Positions 47,349 to 56,226 of a stretch of DNA of 64,000 nt are shown here, piece after piece (the first letter of the stretch is position 1; each line of letters opens with the position of its first letter). The notes beneath the pieces were generated by a model. That model saw nothing but the letters and a program-made list of their open reading frames with translations. It did no database searches and had not been told where the DNA came from. The DNA is from Methylobacterium sp. Leaf104. Lineage in GTDB: Bacteria; Pseudomonadota; Alphaproteobacteria; Rhizobiales; Beijerinckiaceae. Location of the stretch: positions 62,001-126,000 of the forward strand of contig NZ_LMMZ01000038.1 of NCBI RefSeq assembly GCF_001422885.1, read 5' to 3'. The position numbers and the translations under genes were made by a program.

Positions 47349-47722
47349 GCGGTCGGCCTAGCCTCGAAGGACTCGATCGCCTTGATGATCGTCGCCGCTC
47401 GGTATGGCTTGGTGAAGAACACGCTGCCCTCGATCAGGCGAGGCGGCGTCTGCGAGAAGCCCGTGGCGTAGATGACTGGCAGGTCGGGGCGTAGGGTCCG
47501 CGCGGCCTCGGCGAGCTGCCACCCGTCCATGAGACCGGGCAGCCGAATGTCGGTGAACAGGATGTCGACGGAGGCCTCGGCCTTCAGGATCTTGATGGCG
47601 ATCTCGGCGGTGGCGGCCTGGAAGACCACGAAGCCGGCATCCTCCAGATCGGCGGTTATGACTTCGAGCAGCAGAGACTCGTCTTCCACCATCAGGATTC
47701 GTGATTTGGGAGATCCGCTCAT
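47345..47722 (-). CDS. Single-domain response regulator
   Basis: The 125-residue protein is a receiver domain alone: acidic pair Glu13-Asp14, phospho-acceptor Asp58 in FTDIRLPG, Thr87 and Lys105 in FFTKPYR. It has no DNA-binding output domain, so it passes the signal by protein contact. It lies 15 bases downstream of the histidine kinase stop and overlaps the PfpI start by four bases, giving a three-gene operon. Confidence 0.92.
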   Translation of the reverse strand: MSGSPKSRILMVEDESLLLEVITADLEDAGFVVFQAATAEIAIKILKAEASVDILFTDIRLPGLMDGWQLAEAARTLRPDLPVIYATGFSQTPPRLIEGSVFFTKPYRAATIIKAIESFEARPTA

Positions 47723-47737
47723 CGTCGTGGCGTTCCG

Positions 47738-49009
47738 TCAGGCGTAGCCGAGGCGTGGCGCGCGACCGGTTCGTGTCACCTCTCCACCGGAATGGGAGGA
47801 CGATAGCTCGGTTCGGTCACGTGGCAAGTAGATCCATACTGTCGTGCCTCGCCCGGGTTCGCTGTTGATCTCCACGTGTCCGTCAGACTGTTTGGCAAAT
47901 CCGAAGACCTGACTCAGACCGAGGCCGGTACCCTCGCCCACCGCCTTGGTGGTGAAGAACGGCTCGAAGGCCCGGGCGAGGATCTCCGGGGCCATGCCTC
48001 GGCCGCTATCCTCGACCGCGATGGCGACGTGGTCGACACCCTGCAGGGCAGGGATCATCCCGGCCTCGGCGGCCGGGACGTTGCGGGTGCGGATCACCGC
48101 GTGGCCACCTTCCTGGATCGCGTCGCGGGCATTCACCGCGAGGTTCAAAAGGGCGTTCTCCAACTGATTGGCATCGACGCAGACCGGCCAGACCTGGGCG
48201 GAGAGGACCATCTCGGGGGGCTCCACCGTACCGAGGGCCCCGCGTAGGAGTGCCGCCAGATCGCGGATCAGACGGTTGGGGTCGACCCGCACCGGCTGCA
48301 GCGGCTGACGCCGGGCGAAAGCGAGCATCTTCTGGACCAGGGCCGCCGCCCGCTCCGCTCCCGTCAGGGCTCCGCGCAGGGAGTGCCGCGCGCCGCTCTC
48401 GGCGGGCAGGAAACGCTCGATCCGGTCGAGGTTGCTGATGACGACGCCGAGCAGGTTGTTGAAGTCGTGGGCGACGCCTCCAGTGAGGGACCCGATGGCG
48501 TCCATCTTCTGGCTCTGGCGCAGCATCTCCTCCGCCCTGTCGCGCTCGGCATGGGCCTCGTGCAGGGCGGCGAGCGCCTCGTCGCGCTCGCGCACGCGGG
48601 CCAGCAGCTCGGCGTTCGCGGTGCGCAGCTGCGCGGGCGAGGGCAGGGCCAGGGCCCGGGGCAGCAGAACCCAGAGCAGGATCGCGGTCACGATCGAGGC
48701 TGCGGCCGTGACCGCCTTGACCGCCGCCTCGGCCGCGTAGTCTGGAACCCACAGGGTCCAGATCTCGAAGACATGGGTGGTGCCGCAGGCGAGAATGAAC
48801 AGGGCGAAGGCCCAGAACATCCACCCGAAGACGAGGTCACGCCGCCGGGTCACGAAGACGCCGAGAGCGATCGGGATGGTGAAGTAGGCGAGGGCGATGA
48901 TCGCGTCCGAAACCACATGGGTCCAGATCAGCTCCGGCCGCCAGAGCAGGCAGATCCCGTGGGGCGCCAGGCTGGTGCGGTCGAGGAAGCCGTTCAGGAT
49001 CTCGAGCAT
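47738..49009 (-). CDS. Ethylene-receptor-like membrane histidine kinase
   Basis: The 423-residue kinase starts with three membrane helices that match the ethylene-binding domain of plant ETR1: WRPELIWTHVVSDAIIALAYF, IPIAL and ILACGTTHVFEIWTLW. The copper ligands Cys75 and His79 (C-x3-H) are present, as are Asp35 and Tyr42, the counterparts of ETR1 Cys65, His69, Asp25 and Tyr32. A coiled linker (about residues 135-185) leads to the H box AHDFNNLLG and ATPase motifs ALLNLAVNARDAI, EDSGRGM and GEGTGLGL. It feeds the single-domain regulator 15 bases downstream. ATG 49009 is preferred; the frame extends to 49081 with an unlikely N-terminus. Ethylene binding itself is inference. Confidence 0.9.
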   Translation of the reverse strand: MLEILNGFLDRTSLAPHGICLLWRPELIWTHVVSDAIIALAYFTIPIALGVFVTRRRDLVFGWMFWAFALFILACGTTHVFEIWTLWVPDYAAEAAVKAVTAAASIVTAILLWVLLPRALALPSPAQLRTANAELLARVRERDEALAALHEAHAERDRAEEMLRQSQKMDAIGSLTGGVAHDFNNLLGVVISNLDRIERFLPAESGARHSLRGALTGAERAAALVQKMLAFARRQPLQPVRVDPNRLIRDLAALLRGALGTVEPPEMVLSAQVWPVCVDANQLENALLNLAVNARDAIQEGGHAVIRTRNVPAAEAGMIPALQGVDHVAIAVEDSGRGMAPEILARAFEPFFTTKAVGEGTGLGLSQVFGFAKQSDGHVEINSEPGRGTTVWIYLPRDRTELSSSHSGGEVTRTGRAPRLGYA

Positions 49010-49461
49010 GGCGGGTCTCGAAGGGTCATGGGGTCCGTCGCTTCGGACAAGTTTTGCGCGACGGGAGCGATGCAGGGACACCTATAGCCTGAAGTCCGAC
49101 CGTCGTCTTCGACAAAAGCGCGCGTCGACTGTGAGCTTTTTCGGTCCAACTCTGTGATGGACGTCGATATAGTGTGGCCGCGCACGCTGAGATTGCGCGA
49201 TCACGGCGCCGCGATGGCCGGTTTTCGGAAGTATCGATGGACGGGATGGCGCCGCAACCCAGCGAAGATCCGTTGATCTCTCCGCCTCGCCAGCTGACGC
49301 ATGCCCGGTTCTACGACTTCCAAAGGGCATACGTGCGCGATCGTCTGCGAACGCGCGGAGTCGAACGACATTTCCGCTTCCCGGAAAGATCTTGCCGGGA
49401 AGGTCCGGATTTCACCGACGATCATGGTCCGGACGGCAGGATCGTCCGGTACCCGGCCGGG
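49010..49461. other. Intergenic region, no gene supported
   Basis: About 450 bases lie between the kinase start and the M48 protease stop. Several open frames cross it but none has codon bias, a ribosome site or a recognisable domain. The kinase-operon promoter should be in the first 200 bases, though no clear -35/-10 pair is evident. Confidence 0.4.
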
Positions 49462-50973
49462 CTATTCCACCACGACCTTGTAGGTCTGGCCCGTCCGCAG
49501 GATGGCGCCGCGCTCCAGGCCGTTCAGCACGAGGAGGCGCTCCACCGGCTTGTCGGGAACGACCATGCGCTGCGCCAGGGTCTCGACGGTCTCGCCGGCG
49601 CCGGCCGTCACCACGACGAGGCGCAGGGGCCGCAGGGTCCGGGCCTCGGCCGGATCGATCGCGGACAGGCTCTCGGTCCAGCGTCGGAAGGCGCCGTCCG
49701 GATCGGTGCCACCCTTGGCCGCCATGATCATCCGGAAGGTGGTCTCGCCGACCCGGATCACGGCGAGGCGGAAGGTCCAGTCCTTGCCGCGGGACAGGGC
49801 CGTGGCCGCCGGGTAGCCGGCGACCATCCGGTTCTCCAGGGAGCCGGGTTCGACGACGTCGTTCCAGGTCGCCTTCAGCACCTCGTCGAGGCCCTGGCCC
49901 GGATTGCTCTCGACCTGGTCGAAGAGCAGGCGCCGGCTGCCCTCTCCGGTGGTGCCGAGGACCGCGTTGCGGGTGTTCTCGATGGAGAAGCCCTCCGGCA
50001 CCTCGAAGGCGATGCCGAGGGCGGGATGGAGGAACTTGCGCCCGCGCACGACGCCTTCGCCCGGGTTGTCGCCGTAGGCGATGCCGTCGATGGCCGCGAG
50101 GTAGCGCGCGCGTTCATCGACACCCAGGCCCGGCGCACCGATGAGGCGGGCGGCGCGGGTCACCAGGGTGATCCGCTCGGTGGTGCCCGGATGGGTCGCC
50201 AGCATGTCGGGCTCACCGGCCATACCGGTGCCGGTCTTCAGGGCCGTCGTCCGGTTGAGCGCCGTGAGGAAGCGCCCGGCGCCGAAGGGATCGTAGCCGG
50301 CCCGCGCAAGGGTGCGCACGCCGACGCTGTCGGCCTCGAGTTCCTGGTCGCGCGAGAACCGCGCCAGGGCGAATTTCGACTGGCTCTGGAGCTGAGCGCC
50401 TGTCACGGGGTCATTGAGCACGTCGGCCACGACCTTGCTCACCAGCTGCGAGCGCAGCGCCAGCTCGGTGCGCGCCGTGGCGTGGCGCAGGGTGACGTGG
50501 GCGATCTCGTGGGCGAGGACCGCCGCGACCTCGGAGGTGTCGCTCGCCAGCGCCAGCAGGCCCCGGGTGACGTAGAGCCGGCCGCTCGGCAGCGCGAAGG
50601 CATTGATCACAGGCGAGTCGAGCAGGGTGACGGCATAGGTCTCCTCCGGCCGCTCCGTCGCCTTGACAAGGCGGTCGGTCACGTCGCTGACGAGCCGGAG
50701 CGTGGCCGGGGACCGGTACTCTCCGCCGAAGGAGGCCACCAGCTTGGCGTGGTCGGCATCGGAGGCGGTCCGCTCGCGTCCCGTGGTGCGCGGAGCTTCT
50801 CGGGGCACGGCCAGCGCCGCCTTCTGCACGACGGCGCCAGTCTGGTCGCCGATGCAGCCCGAGAGGAGCAGGCCGAGGAGCGGCCAGGCGGCGGCGCGGA
50901 CGCCGAGCCGGGGCCGGCCAGCAAGCGAAGGGGTGGCCGTCGTGCGCATCGTGAGGCGGAGGATCGAACCCAT
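49462..50973 (-). CDS. M48-family metalloprotease lipoprotein
   Basis: The 503-residue protein has a lipobox (LLLSGC, Cys40), so it is predicted to be lipid-anchored. The zinc motif HEIAH is at 155-159, and the third ligand Glu is in RDQELEADSVG (about residue 213). The fold is that of the BepA/YfgC group of periplasmic proteases that maintain outer-membrane assembly. The C-terminal 45 residues (TVETLAQRMVVPDKPVERLLVLNG) look LysM-like. ATG 50973 lies five bases after the stop of the upstream nuclease-fold gene, so the two are translationally coupled. Confidence 0.92.
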   Translation of the reverse strand: MGSILRLTMRTTATPSLAGRPRLGVRAAAWPLLGLLLSGCIGDQTGAVVQKAALAVPREAPRTTGRERTASDADHAKLVASFGGEYRSPATLRLVSDVTDRLVKATERPEETYAVTLLDSPVINAFALPSGRLYVTRGLLALASDTSEVAAVLAHEIAHVTLRHATARTELALRSQLVSKVVADVLNDPVTGAQLQSQSKFALARFSRDQELEADSVGVRTLARAGYDPFGAGRFLTALNRTTALKTGTGMAGEPDMLATHPGTTERITLVTRAARLIGAPGLGVDERARYLAAIDGIAYGDNPGEGVVRGRKFLHPALGIAFEVPEGFSIENTRNAVLGTTGEGSRRLLFDQVESNPGQGLDEVLKATWNDVVEPGSLENRMVAGYPAATALSRGKDWTFRLAVIRVGETTFRMIMAAKGGTDPDGAFRRWTESLSAIDPAEARTLRPLRLVVVTAGAGETVETLAQRMVVPDKPVERLLVLNGLERGAILRTGQTYKVVVE

Positions 50974-50978
50974 GCCGT

Positions 50979-51803
50979 TCAGCGCCGCTGCGCCTGCTCC
51001 CCGTCCAGTACTTCGATCATGTCGGCACTCGCGATGTCGAGGGTCGGGCCGCGCCAAGCCTCCAGCACCCCCCGAACCCGGACGTGCCGCCCGCGCAGGG
51101 AGGCCGCACTCAAACCACGTTCCTGCAAGGCGCGCCAAGTGCGTTTCGACACGGTCACCGTGAGCCCGTCCTCGCCCCGGCGCGCGAAGTCGAGATAGGT
51201 GCGGCGCGGGCGCTCCCCGACCCACAGCACGGGACCCTGGGCCACGACGAAGCGGCCGAGACTGTTCCGCAGGGCAGCCCCATCCCGGACGTCCGGGACG
51301 GCTCGGCGCCAGAGGCCGCTGCCACTCCGTCGCGCTCCGGCCTCGACCGCCAGGAGGGCTGGCCGGCACAAGGTGTCCCGTTCTCCCGCATCGACCGCGA
51401 CGAGGCCGAGCGCCACCAGCCCGGCCGCGAGGTCGGGCGCCGCCTCCGCCGCGGGCTCGATCTCCACCGCATCGACGTGGGACCGGCCCCACCGATCGAT
51501 CTCGCCCCGGGCGACCAGGGTCAGGGGGCGTCCGCTTCGGGCGAGGAGCCAGGCATGGGCTTCGGCCGCGATCTCGGGGGCATCCGACCAGCGGACGCCA
51601 TCGAGCACCGCCTTGGCGCCCGAGGCCATCATCAACTCGCCCCGCGGACCGAGGCCGGCGAGACGGTCCTCCCGCGCCGGCGCCGCCAGGCACTCGGGCG
51701 CGGCCGCGCCGGCCGGCCCGGGCAGTCCCGCGCAGACGCCCAGGACGATGCCGAGGAGCCAGGCCCCTCCGATGGAGGGCGATCGTCGCCGTGCGATCGT
51801 CAC
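50979..51803 (-). CDS. Exported nuclease-fold (SNase-like) protein
   Basis: The 274-residue protein has an N-terminal hydrophobic signal (GGAWLLGIVLGVCAGL) and a staphylococcal-nuclease-like core: a DAPEIAAEAHAWLLA block, EIDRWGRSHVDAV, AAGLVALGLVAV and a C-terminal OB-like extension (VVAQGPVLWVG, RGRHVRVRGVLEAW). The Arg35 equivalent of SNase seems missing (Gly in DGVRW), so catalysis is uncertain. The start is taken as GTG 51803, since the longer frame runs into the tRNA. It is paired with the M48 protease. Confidence 0.75.
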   Translation of the reverse strand: MTIARRRSPSIGGAWLLGIVLGVCAGLPGPAGAAAPECLAAPAREDRLAGLGPRGELMMASGAKAVLDGVRWSDAPEIAAEAHAWLLARSGRPLTLVARGEIDRWGRSHVDAVEIEPAAEAAPDLAAGLVALGLVAVDAGERDTLCRPALLAVEAGARRSGSGLWRRAVPDVRDGAALRNSLGRFVVAQGPVLWVGERPRRTYLDFARRGEDGLTVTVSKRTWRALQERGLSAASLRGRHVRVRGVLEAWRGPTLDIASADMIEVLDGEQAQRR

Positions 51804-52060
51804 GAATCCAGGCCCCCGACCGATGCTGCGAATCCCTCGCCATTGTCGTCCCGCACGGGATGGAGACAAGGAAGGGGACGGGATCGGAGGTCGGTTCACG
51901 CCGCATTGCGGCAAGATGGCCACAGCAGAACCCCGGGCACGGTAGGACGGTGGCCACGGGCGAACGAAACCGCGAGAGTCTGGCGCTGCGGACCGGCGCT
52001 TCGGAATGTCCGCGCCCGGTTGGCGGCTTCGGGCGATGATGCTAGGAACGCCCTCGGTGA

Positions 52061-52393
52061 GTCTCCGTAGCTCAGCTGGACAGAGCACAGGTTTCCTAGA
52101 TCACAATTGGGCGTCGCGAGGGGAAACCACGCGGCGGATCCGCTCAAATTCGGGGAACGCTCAACGTTCGCCTCTGGCGCGCGTAGCCAATCCCGAGCCA
52201 AGCCCGGCTCCCGCTCCGGCGGGCACCGGGACGGTGTAGAGACTAGACGGGCGGCACCTAAGGGCCTCGGCGACGGGGCCTATGGTGGAGGGATAGTCCA
52301 GACCACGAACGCGCCCCCTTCGGGAGCGCGGCGGCGGAAGCCGAAGTGGGATGAAACCTGGGGTCGCAGGTTCGAGACCTGCCGGGGACGCCA
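52061..52393 (+). tRNA. tRNA-Arg(CCU) interrupted by a group I intron
   Basis: Exon 1 is 52061-52097 and exon 2 is 52354-52393. Joined, they form a 77-nt tRNA including encoded CCA. The seven-pair acceptor stem (GTCTCCG with CGGGGAC at 52383-52389, one U-G), the four-pair D arm, the anticodon arm CAGGT/ACCTG with loop TTCCTAA, and the T arm GCAGG/CCTGC are all intact. The anticodon CCT (52095-52097) reads AGG, so the tRNA is for arginine. The intron sits immediately after the third anticodon base, the position known for group I introns in bacterial tRNA-Arg(CCU) genes of Agrobacterium. Without the intron a standard search will not find it. Confidence 0.93.
52098..52353 (+). ncRNA. Group I self-splicing intron, 256 nt, no ORF
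   Basis: The guide sequence GGGAAACC at 52121-52128 pairs with the last eight exon bases GGTTTCCT (52090-52097): seven Watson-Crick pairs and a U-G at the splice site, as group I introns require. Core elements follow: P-like AAATTCGGGG (near 52147), Q-like AATCCCGAGCC (52189), R-like GGTGTAGAGACTAGACGG (52233) and S-like GATAGTCCA (52292). ACTA in R pairs with TAGT in S as the P7 core. The intron ends in G (52353), the expected terminal base. No endonuclease is encoded, so the intron is compact and depends on self-splicing. Similarity to the IC3-type tRNA introns is inference. Confidence 0.9.
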
Positions 52394-52878
52394 CCATGTT
52401 TTAAGCCCTTGTCCGGGCTGACACACGGCCAATGCGCTTCGCTCGCACGCGGCCGGTCAAGCCATCGTGCTGGCCTCGAGTCGTCCTTCGGCCCGGAGGC
52501 AACGGCTGCCTCCTGAGGAATCCGCGGGCCAACCTTCCTCCGCCCGCAGTGGCTGTAGACAATTCCGACAGAATCCACCTCACCGCGCACGTCTGCGAAT
52601 AGACCGCACAAGTCCTCGGCGGTTTGAGGTCCGGAACGTTGTTCGCAAACAGAATCACGTCCGGTGCATGCCTCGCGATCCGAGGGTTGCTGCTGCTCTT
52701 GCCTGATCCGACGGGTGCTCAAATATTCAAGACGCCGGAACGCGACGGTCCTGCCGGCTGAATGCCGGTTCGTTCGACCGGCCCGAAACGCCATCGTGGC
52801 GGACGGTTCTCCCGTGCCTGTCGCCCAGGCCGGGCCTGCCGACTCCCTTTCGAGCCCGATCGATCAGGGCTGTCGCGC
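52394..52878. other. Intergenic region after the tRNA, no gene supported
   Basis: This 485-base gap separates tRNA-Arg from the beta-helix gene (opposite strand). It holds a weak 5-bp hairpin (near 52404-52419) and open frames without coding character. The 3' end of the tRNA (the usual integration site) has no second copy that I can find in the window. Confidence 0.4.
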
Positions 52879-54042
52879 TCAGTACGCGCCCTTGCCGGTC
52901 GCCCGGCTTCCGGGCGTCAGCTCGAATTTCTCAGAGCCTGGATCGGCGAACCGGGGATCGGCGTAGCTCTCGCCGGGGCCGAGGGTCATGGACCAGTTGT
53001 TGAACAGGTGGGTGGCCTTGTCCTGCAGGTGGAAGACGTTGCCGGTGTGGTAGCCACCTTCCCGCTTGAACACGCTGTCGCCTGAGTTCAGGCTGACGAT
53101 GTTGTCCGCGATGCTGAAGGCATCCGGCGCCGGATCCGCGTCGAGGTAGAAGATGCCCATCGCCTTGGAGCCCGCCACGGTCGCCACGATGGTATTGCGC
53201 CGGACGGACACGCGATTGAAGCCGACGGCGAACTGACCCCCGCCGTTGTGCGGGTTGAAGAAGGGCTTGTCGTGCAGGTTGAGCACGACATTGAAGGCGA
53301 TGTCGACGTTCTGGATGACGTCCCCCTTCCGTCCGCCCAGTTCCATGAAGCCGACGCTGTCCGCGCACCAGTTATGATGAACTCGGAGTTCCGAGACGGA
53401 TCCGAACAATTCGATGCAGCCTCCGTCCTCGCCGTAATCGTCACTCGGCGCCGCGTTGCGGAGGAACCGGTTGTGGGCGACCTCGTGTCCGGTTCCTGCC
53501 ACCAAGACCCCGTTGGCGCCGTAATCGTCGTCGGGCTGGACGGATTTCGGTGTCACTTTCACCATCGTGAGGTCGTGGATGACGTTGTTGAGCACGCGCC
53601 CCTGGCTACCGAGCAGTCCGACGCCGATGCCGACGCGGGTGATCTCGCTGTTCTGCACGGTCACGCCGACGGTGTCCTTGGGTGCCGCCACACCGTACCG
53701 GTTCGTGTCGGTGATGAGCAGCCCGTCGATGACCGTGTGCGACCCGACCGTCAGGGCGTCGGCGTAAGCTGCGGCGGCGCCGGTGATGCGGGGCGGCGGC
53801 CCCTTTCCGGACGGCCGCACGACGATGGGTTCGTCGGCCGAGCCGACGGCTCGCATGACCACCGGACCGTTGATGACGGTGCCGGCCGGAATCAGAATGG
53901 TCGTTCCGGCGGGATAGACCTCGGCGAGGCCCCGGGCATCCGTGACGGTGACGGTGCTTCCGGACTGCGCCGGCCCAGGGCGAAATGCGAGCAGGACGGC
54001 CATGGGACCGGCCACGAGGATGGTTCTGCCCATCATTGCCAT
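52879..54042 (-). CDS. Exported right-handed beta-helix protein
   Basis: The 387-residue protein has a signal peptide (MMGRTILVAGPMAVLLAF, ending near GPAQS) and a parallel beta-helix body (repeated strands such as HTVIDGLLITDTNRYGV, VLNNVIHDL, HHNWCADS, VDIAFNVVLN). Beta-helices of this kind occur in polysaccharide lyases and epimerases, but no catalytic motif is clear. It may process exopolysaccharide; an acyltransferase gene is encoded 1 kb downstream. The start could be ATG 54042, 54036 or 54033. It is the first gene after the intron-bearing tRNA. Confidence 0.78.
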   Translation of the reverse strand: MAMMGRTILVAGPMAVLLAFRPGPAQSGSTVTVTDARGLAEVYPAGTTILIPAGTVINGPVVMRAVGSADEPIVVRPSGKGPPPRITGAAAAYADALTVGSHTVIDGLLITDTNRYGVAAPKDTVGVTVQNSEITRVGIGVGLLGSQGRVLNNVIHDLTMVKVTPKSVQPDDDYGANGVLVAGTGHEVAHNRFLRNAAPSDDYGEDGGCIELFGSVSELRVHHNWCADSVGFMELGGRKGDVIQNVDIAFNVVLNLHDKPFFNPHNGGGQFAVGFNRVSVRRNTIVATVAGSKAMGIFYLDADPAPDAFSIADNIVSLNSGDSVFKREGGYHTGNVFHLQDKATHLFNNWSMTLGPGESYADPRFADPGSEKFELTPGSRATGKGAY

Positions 54043-55186
54043 TCACGATCCTCGATCTCGAGCGCTGTCACCCGCGCTTGAAGGTCCGGAAGCCGTCCGG
54101 TCACGACTGGGGCGTCGCCCGGGTCCGCGTCGTGTGGGAGGACGGGAGAGGTATGCTAAGCGCCAAGCGACCAATACGACCTTGCGTGATCGACTGCCAG
54201 TTTCGTCTTTGCGGCAAGGGTAAGCGGATGGTTGTCCGACTTTTCGCACGACGGATCCTAGATCCGTGACGTTCCGCTCGACGTCGGAGTGGGCGTGCCC
54301 TTTTCGGATACGGATCAGCCTTCAAGCCCGTCGGCAATACACACAAAGACCAGTGGCGCACGACGATCGTTGCCGGAGCAGTTTTTCCGACCTGTATCCA
54401 AGCCGATCGGCCGCCTGACATCGACCGAGTTCCACCGAAAGGTGAGTCAGGGCACTGCCCGAAAGCGAGCGGTACGGCGCAGGTCTCGTTCTCCCGTGGT
54501 CTTGGCTCCGAATCTCCTGCTCGCGAGAAAATATTTGATTCACAATTGTAAATAACAAAGTTAAATACTTGTTTTAGGTAAAATTTCATAGCTATCTATA
54601 ATTTCTAATTCTTTCAATGACTTAATTTCACGAATTTCGGCTATTCATACAGTCATCTTGAATAGGAATTTATGGATTTAGATTCATCAGAAAAAGTCTT
54701 CCTTTTTCCTCTACTCGAAAGATGTAATTCCGTTTAATCGAATCTTTAATTTGTGTTTTCGCATAGATAATCATCGCTCTTGGCGAGAAAAGTTCCGTCC
54801 AGGGACAATAGAAATTTGAGACTCTTACGTATTCGGACCGACCGCTCAGCAGAGATTTCTATTGCGCGATAAAATCATGTGAGTCATTGGAGCAAATCGG
54901 CTGTTCGAATGACACAGAATCGATTGGGGTCGGTAGTCGCCTGAGCATTCGAAAGCGACTGTAGGAGAAGGAAGCATTTCAGATCGCGTCATATCTTCAG
55001 GTGTATTCCGGTGAACACTCGATCGGATGTGAGGTCGAAGACGGTCGGCCTTCCAGCCGGCGCCATCTGTGGGCGCGGCAGATATTCCAAGCAATATCTC
55101 TAAGAAAATCAGGTTTGGATCGGGTGTTTCCATATCGAAATTCCTGAGCGTGGTCTTATTTTTGGACATGGCAGGCATGTAGAACA
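54043..55186. other. AT-rich non-coding region with possible regulatory function
   Basis: From about 54525 to 54800 the base composition collapses: 13 of 60 bases at 54541-54600 and 18 of 60 at 54601-54660 are G or C, against a GC-rich background. It contains the palindrome ACAATTGT (54542-54549). No convincing coding frame exists; a 107-codon minus-strand frame (55168-54846) is not supported. In Rhizobiales, AT-rich upstream DNA is the target of Ros/MucR-type zinc-finger repressors, so it may be a regulatory site for exopolysaccharide genes. That last point is inference. Confidence 0.5.
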
Positions 55187-56226
55187 ATGAAGCGGGCCGG
55201 TGTAAATCCAAAAATAATCGATAATATACAGTATATGAGAGGGATTGCGGCTCTCCTGGTCGTTTTCTCCCATGCTCTCGACGAGCGATATTCTGCGCTT
55301 GGTGCATTGGGTGTCGGGATATTTTTCGTGATCAGCGGCTTCATCATGACTGTTACCGCGTGGGATTCCTTCGCGACAGAGGATGCGCCGCGCGAATTTT
55401 TTTGCTGCGGCGAGTCCAGCGGGTCTTTCCTCTGTATTGGATAGCTTTGTCGATCAAGATCCTTATCGATAGTCGACAGAAGGACATCGTTTGGGCGACA
55501 GGCTCGTATCTCCTGCTCCCTGTCTTCTCCCCCAGCGGTTTGATCGAGCCTATCCATGGGGTCGGCTGGTCACTCGTCTGGGAGATGGTTTTCTACTATG
55601 TCTTTGCCTTGTCTCTGTCGCTCCATCGTAGATCAGGTTTCGCTCTGATCCTGTCGACATTGGTCTTCCTGACCTTTGTCGGGTACCTGACGACATTCAG
55701 AAGCGTTGCCTGGCATGGCAGTTCGATTTTCCTGCTGTTTGCATTGGGAATCGTCATCGGCATCGTCACGCAATCTTCGTTCGTCGATCGATCGCGGCAT
55801 AGCCTCCTTGGGGCAGGCCTGGCCCTTGCGGCGCTGGCGATCGGCATCGCGATCATCGTGTTCCAGATCAGAGACGGCTGGTTCGAGTTCCTCGAACTTG
55901 TCTTGTCCGCAGCCATCATCCTGGCGGCTGCGGTTGCCCCTAACATCAACCCGTCGTCGCTGGTGCTGAGAGTCATGCACCTCATCGGAGACGCATCTTA
56001 CAGTCTCTATCTGACCCACACCCTGACCTTCAGCTTGATCCGGTCAATCCTGAAGAGGGCAAATCTGCTGTCGCTGGAGGCGAGTCTCTGGCCGTGGATG
56101 ATTGCCATTGCCTGCGCGGTCGGAGTTCTTGTCCACGTGGTCGTGGAAAAGAAAATCATCGCTTACTTCCGACTGCAGAAAACGCGCGACATGAAGGTTC
56201 ATGCAAAGTCGGAAATATCTCATTGA
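55187..56226 (+). pseudogene. Acyltransferase-3 gene, frameshifted
   Basis: The protein family is O-acyltransferase type 3 (acetylates exopolysaccharide and similar), a multi-pass membrane protein. The first part, from ATG 55187, has the catalytic His29 in MRGIAALLVVFSHALDER. It breaks in the run of seven T at 55397-55403: the frame goes to a stop at 55444. The sequence continues in the other frame (RVQRVFPLYWIALSI) to 56226, with the C-terminal helices and SYSLYLTHTLTFS. One extra T would restore a full-length gene of about 347 residues. So this is either a real loss, a sequencing error in a homopolymer, or slippage. The AT-rich region upstream and moderate GC content suggest transfer. Confidence 0.8.

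Noticed and set aside
49201..49425. 74-codon minus-strand frame between the kinase and M48 genes
   Set aside because: No ribosome site or recognisable domain, and an equally open frame exists on the other strand.
52258..52794. Open frames across the tRNA and intron
   Set aside because: The tRNA exons and intron pairings explain this stretch.
54846..55168. Minus-strand frame of 107 codons overlapping the AT-rich region and the acyltransferase start
   Set aside because: No domain, no ribosome site, poor codon bias and overlap with the divergent gene.
55394..55405. Programmed -1 ribosomal frameshift in the acyltransferase gene
   Set aside because: The run is not a good X-XXY-YYZ heptamer because the P-site tRNA would mispair at the A before the run. 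A lost T or transcript slippage is simpler.
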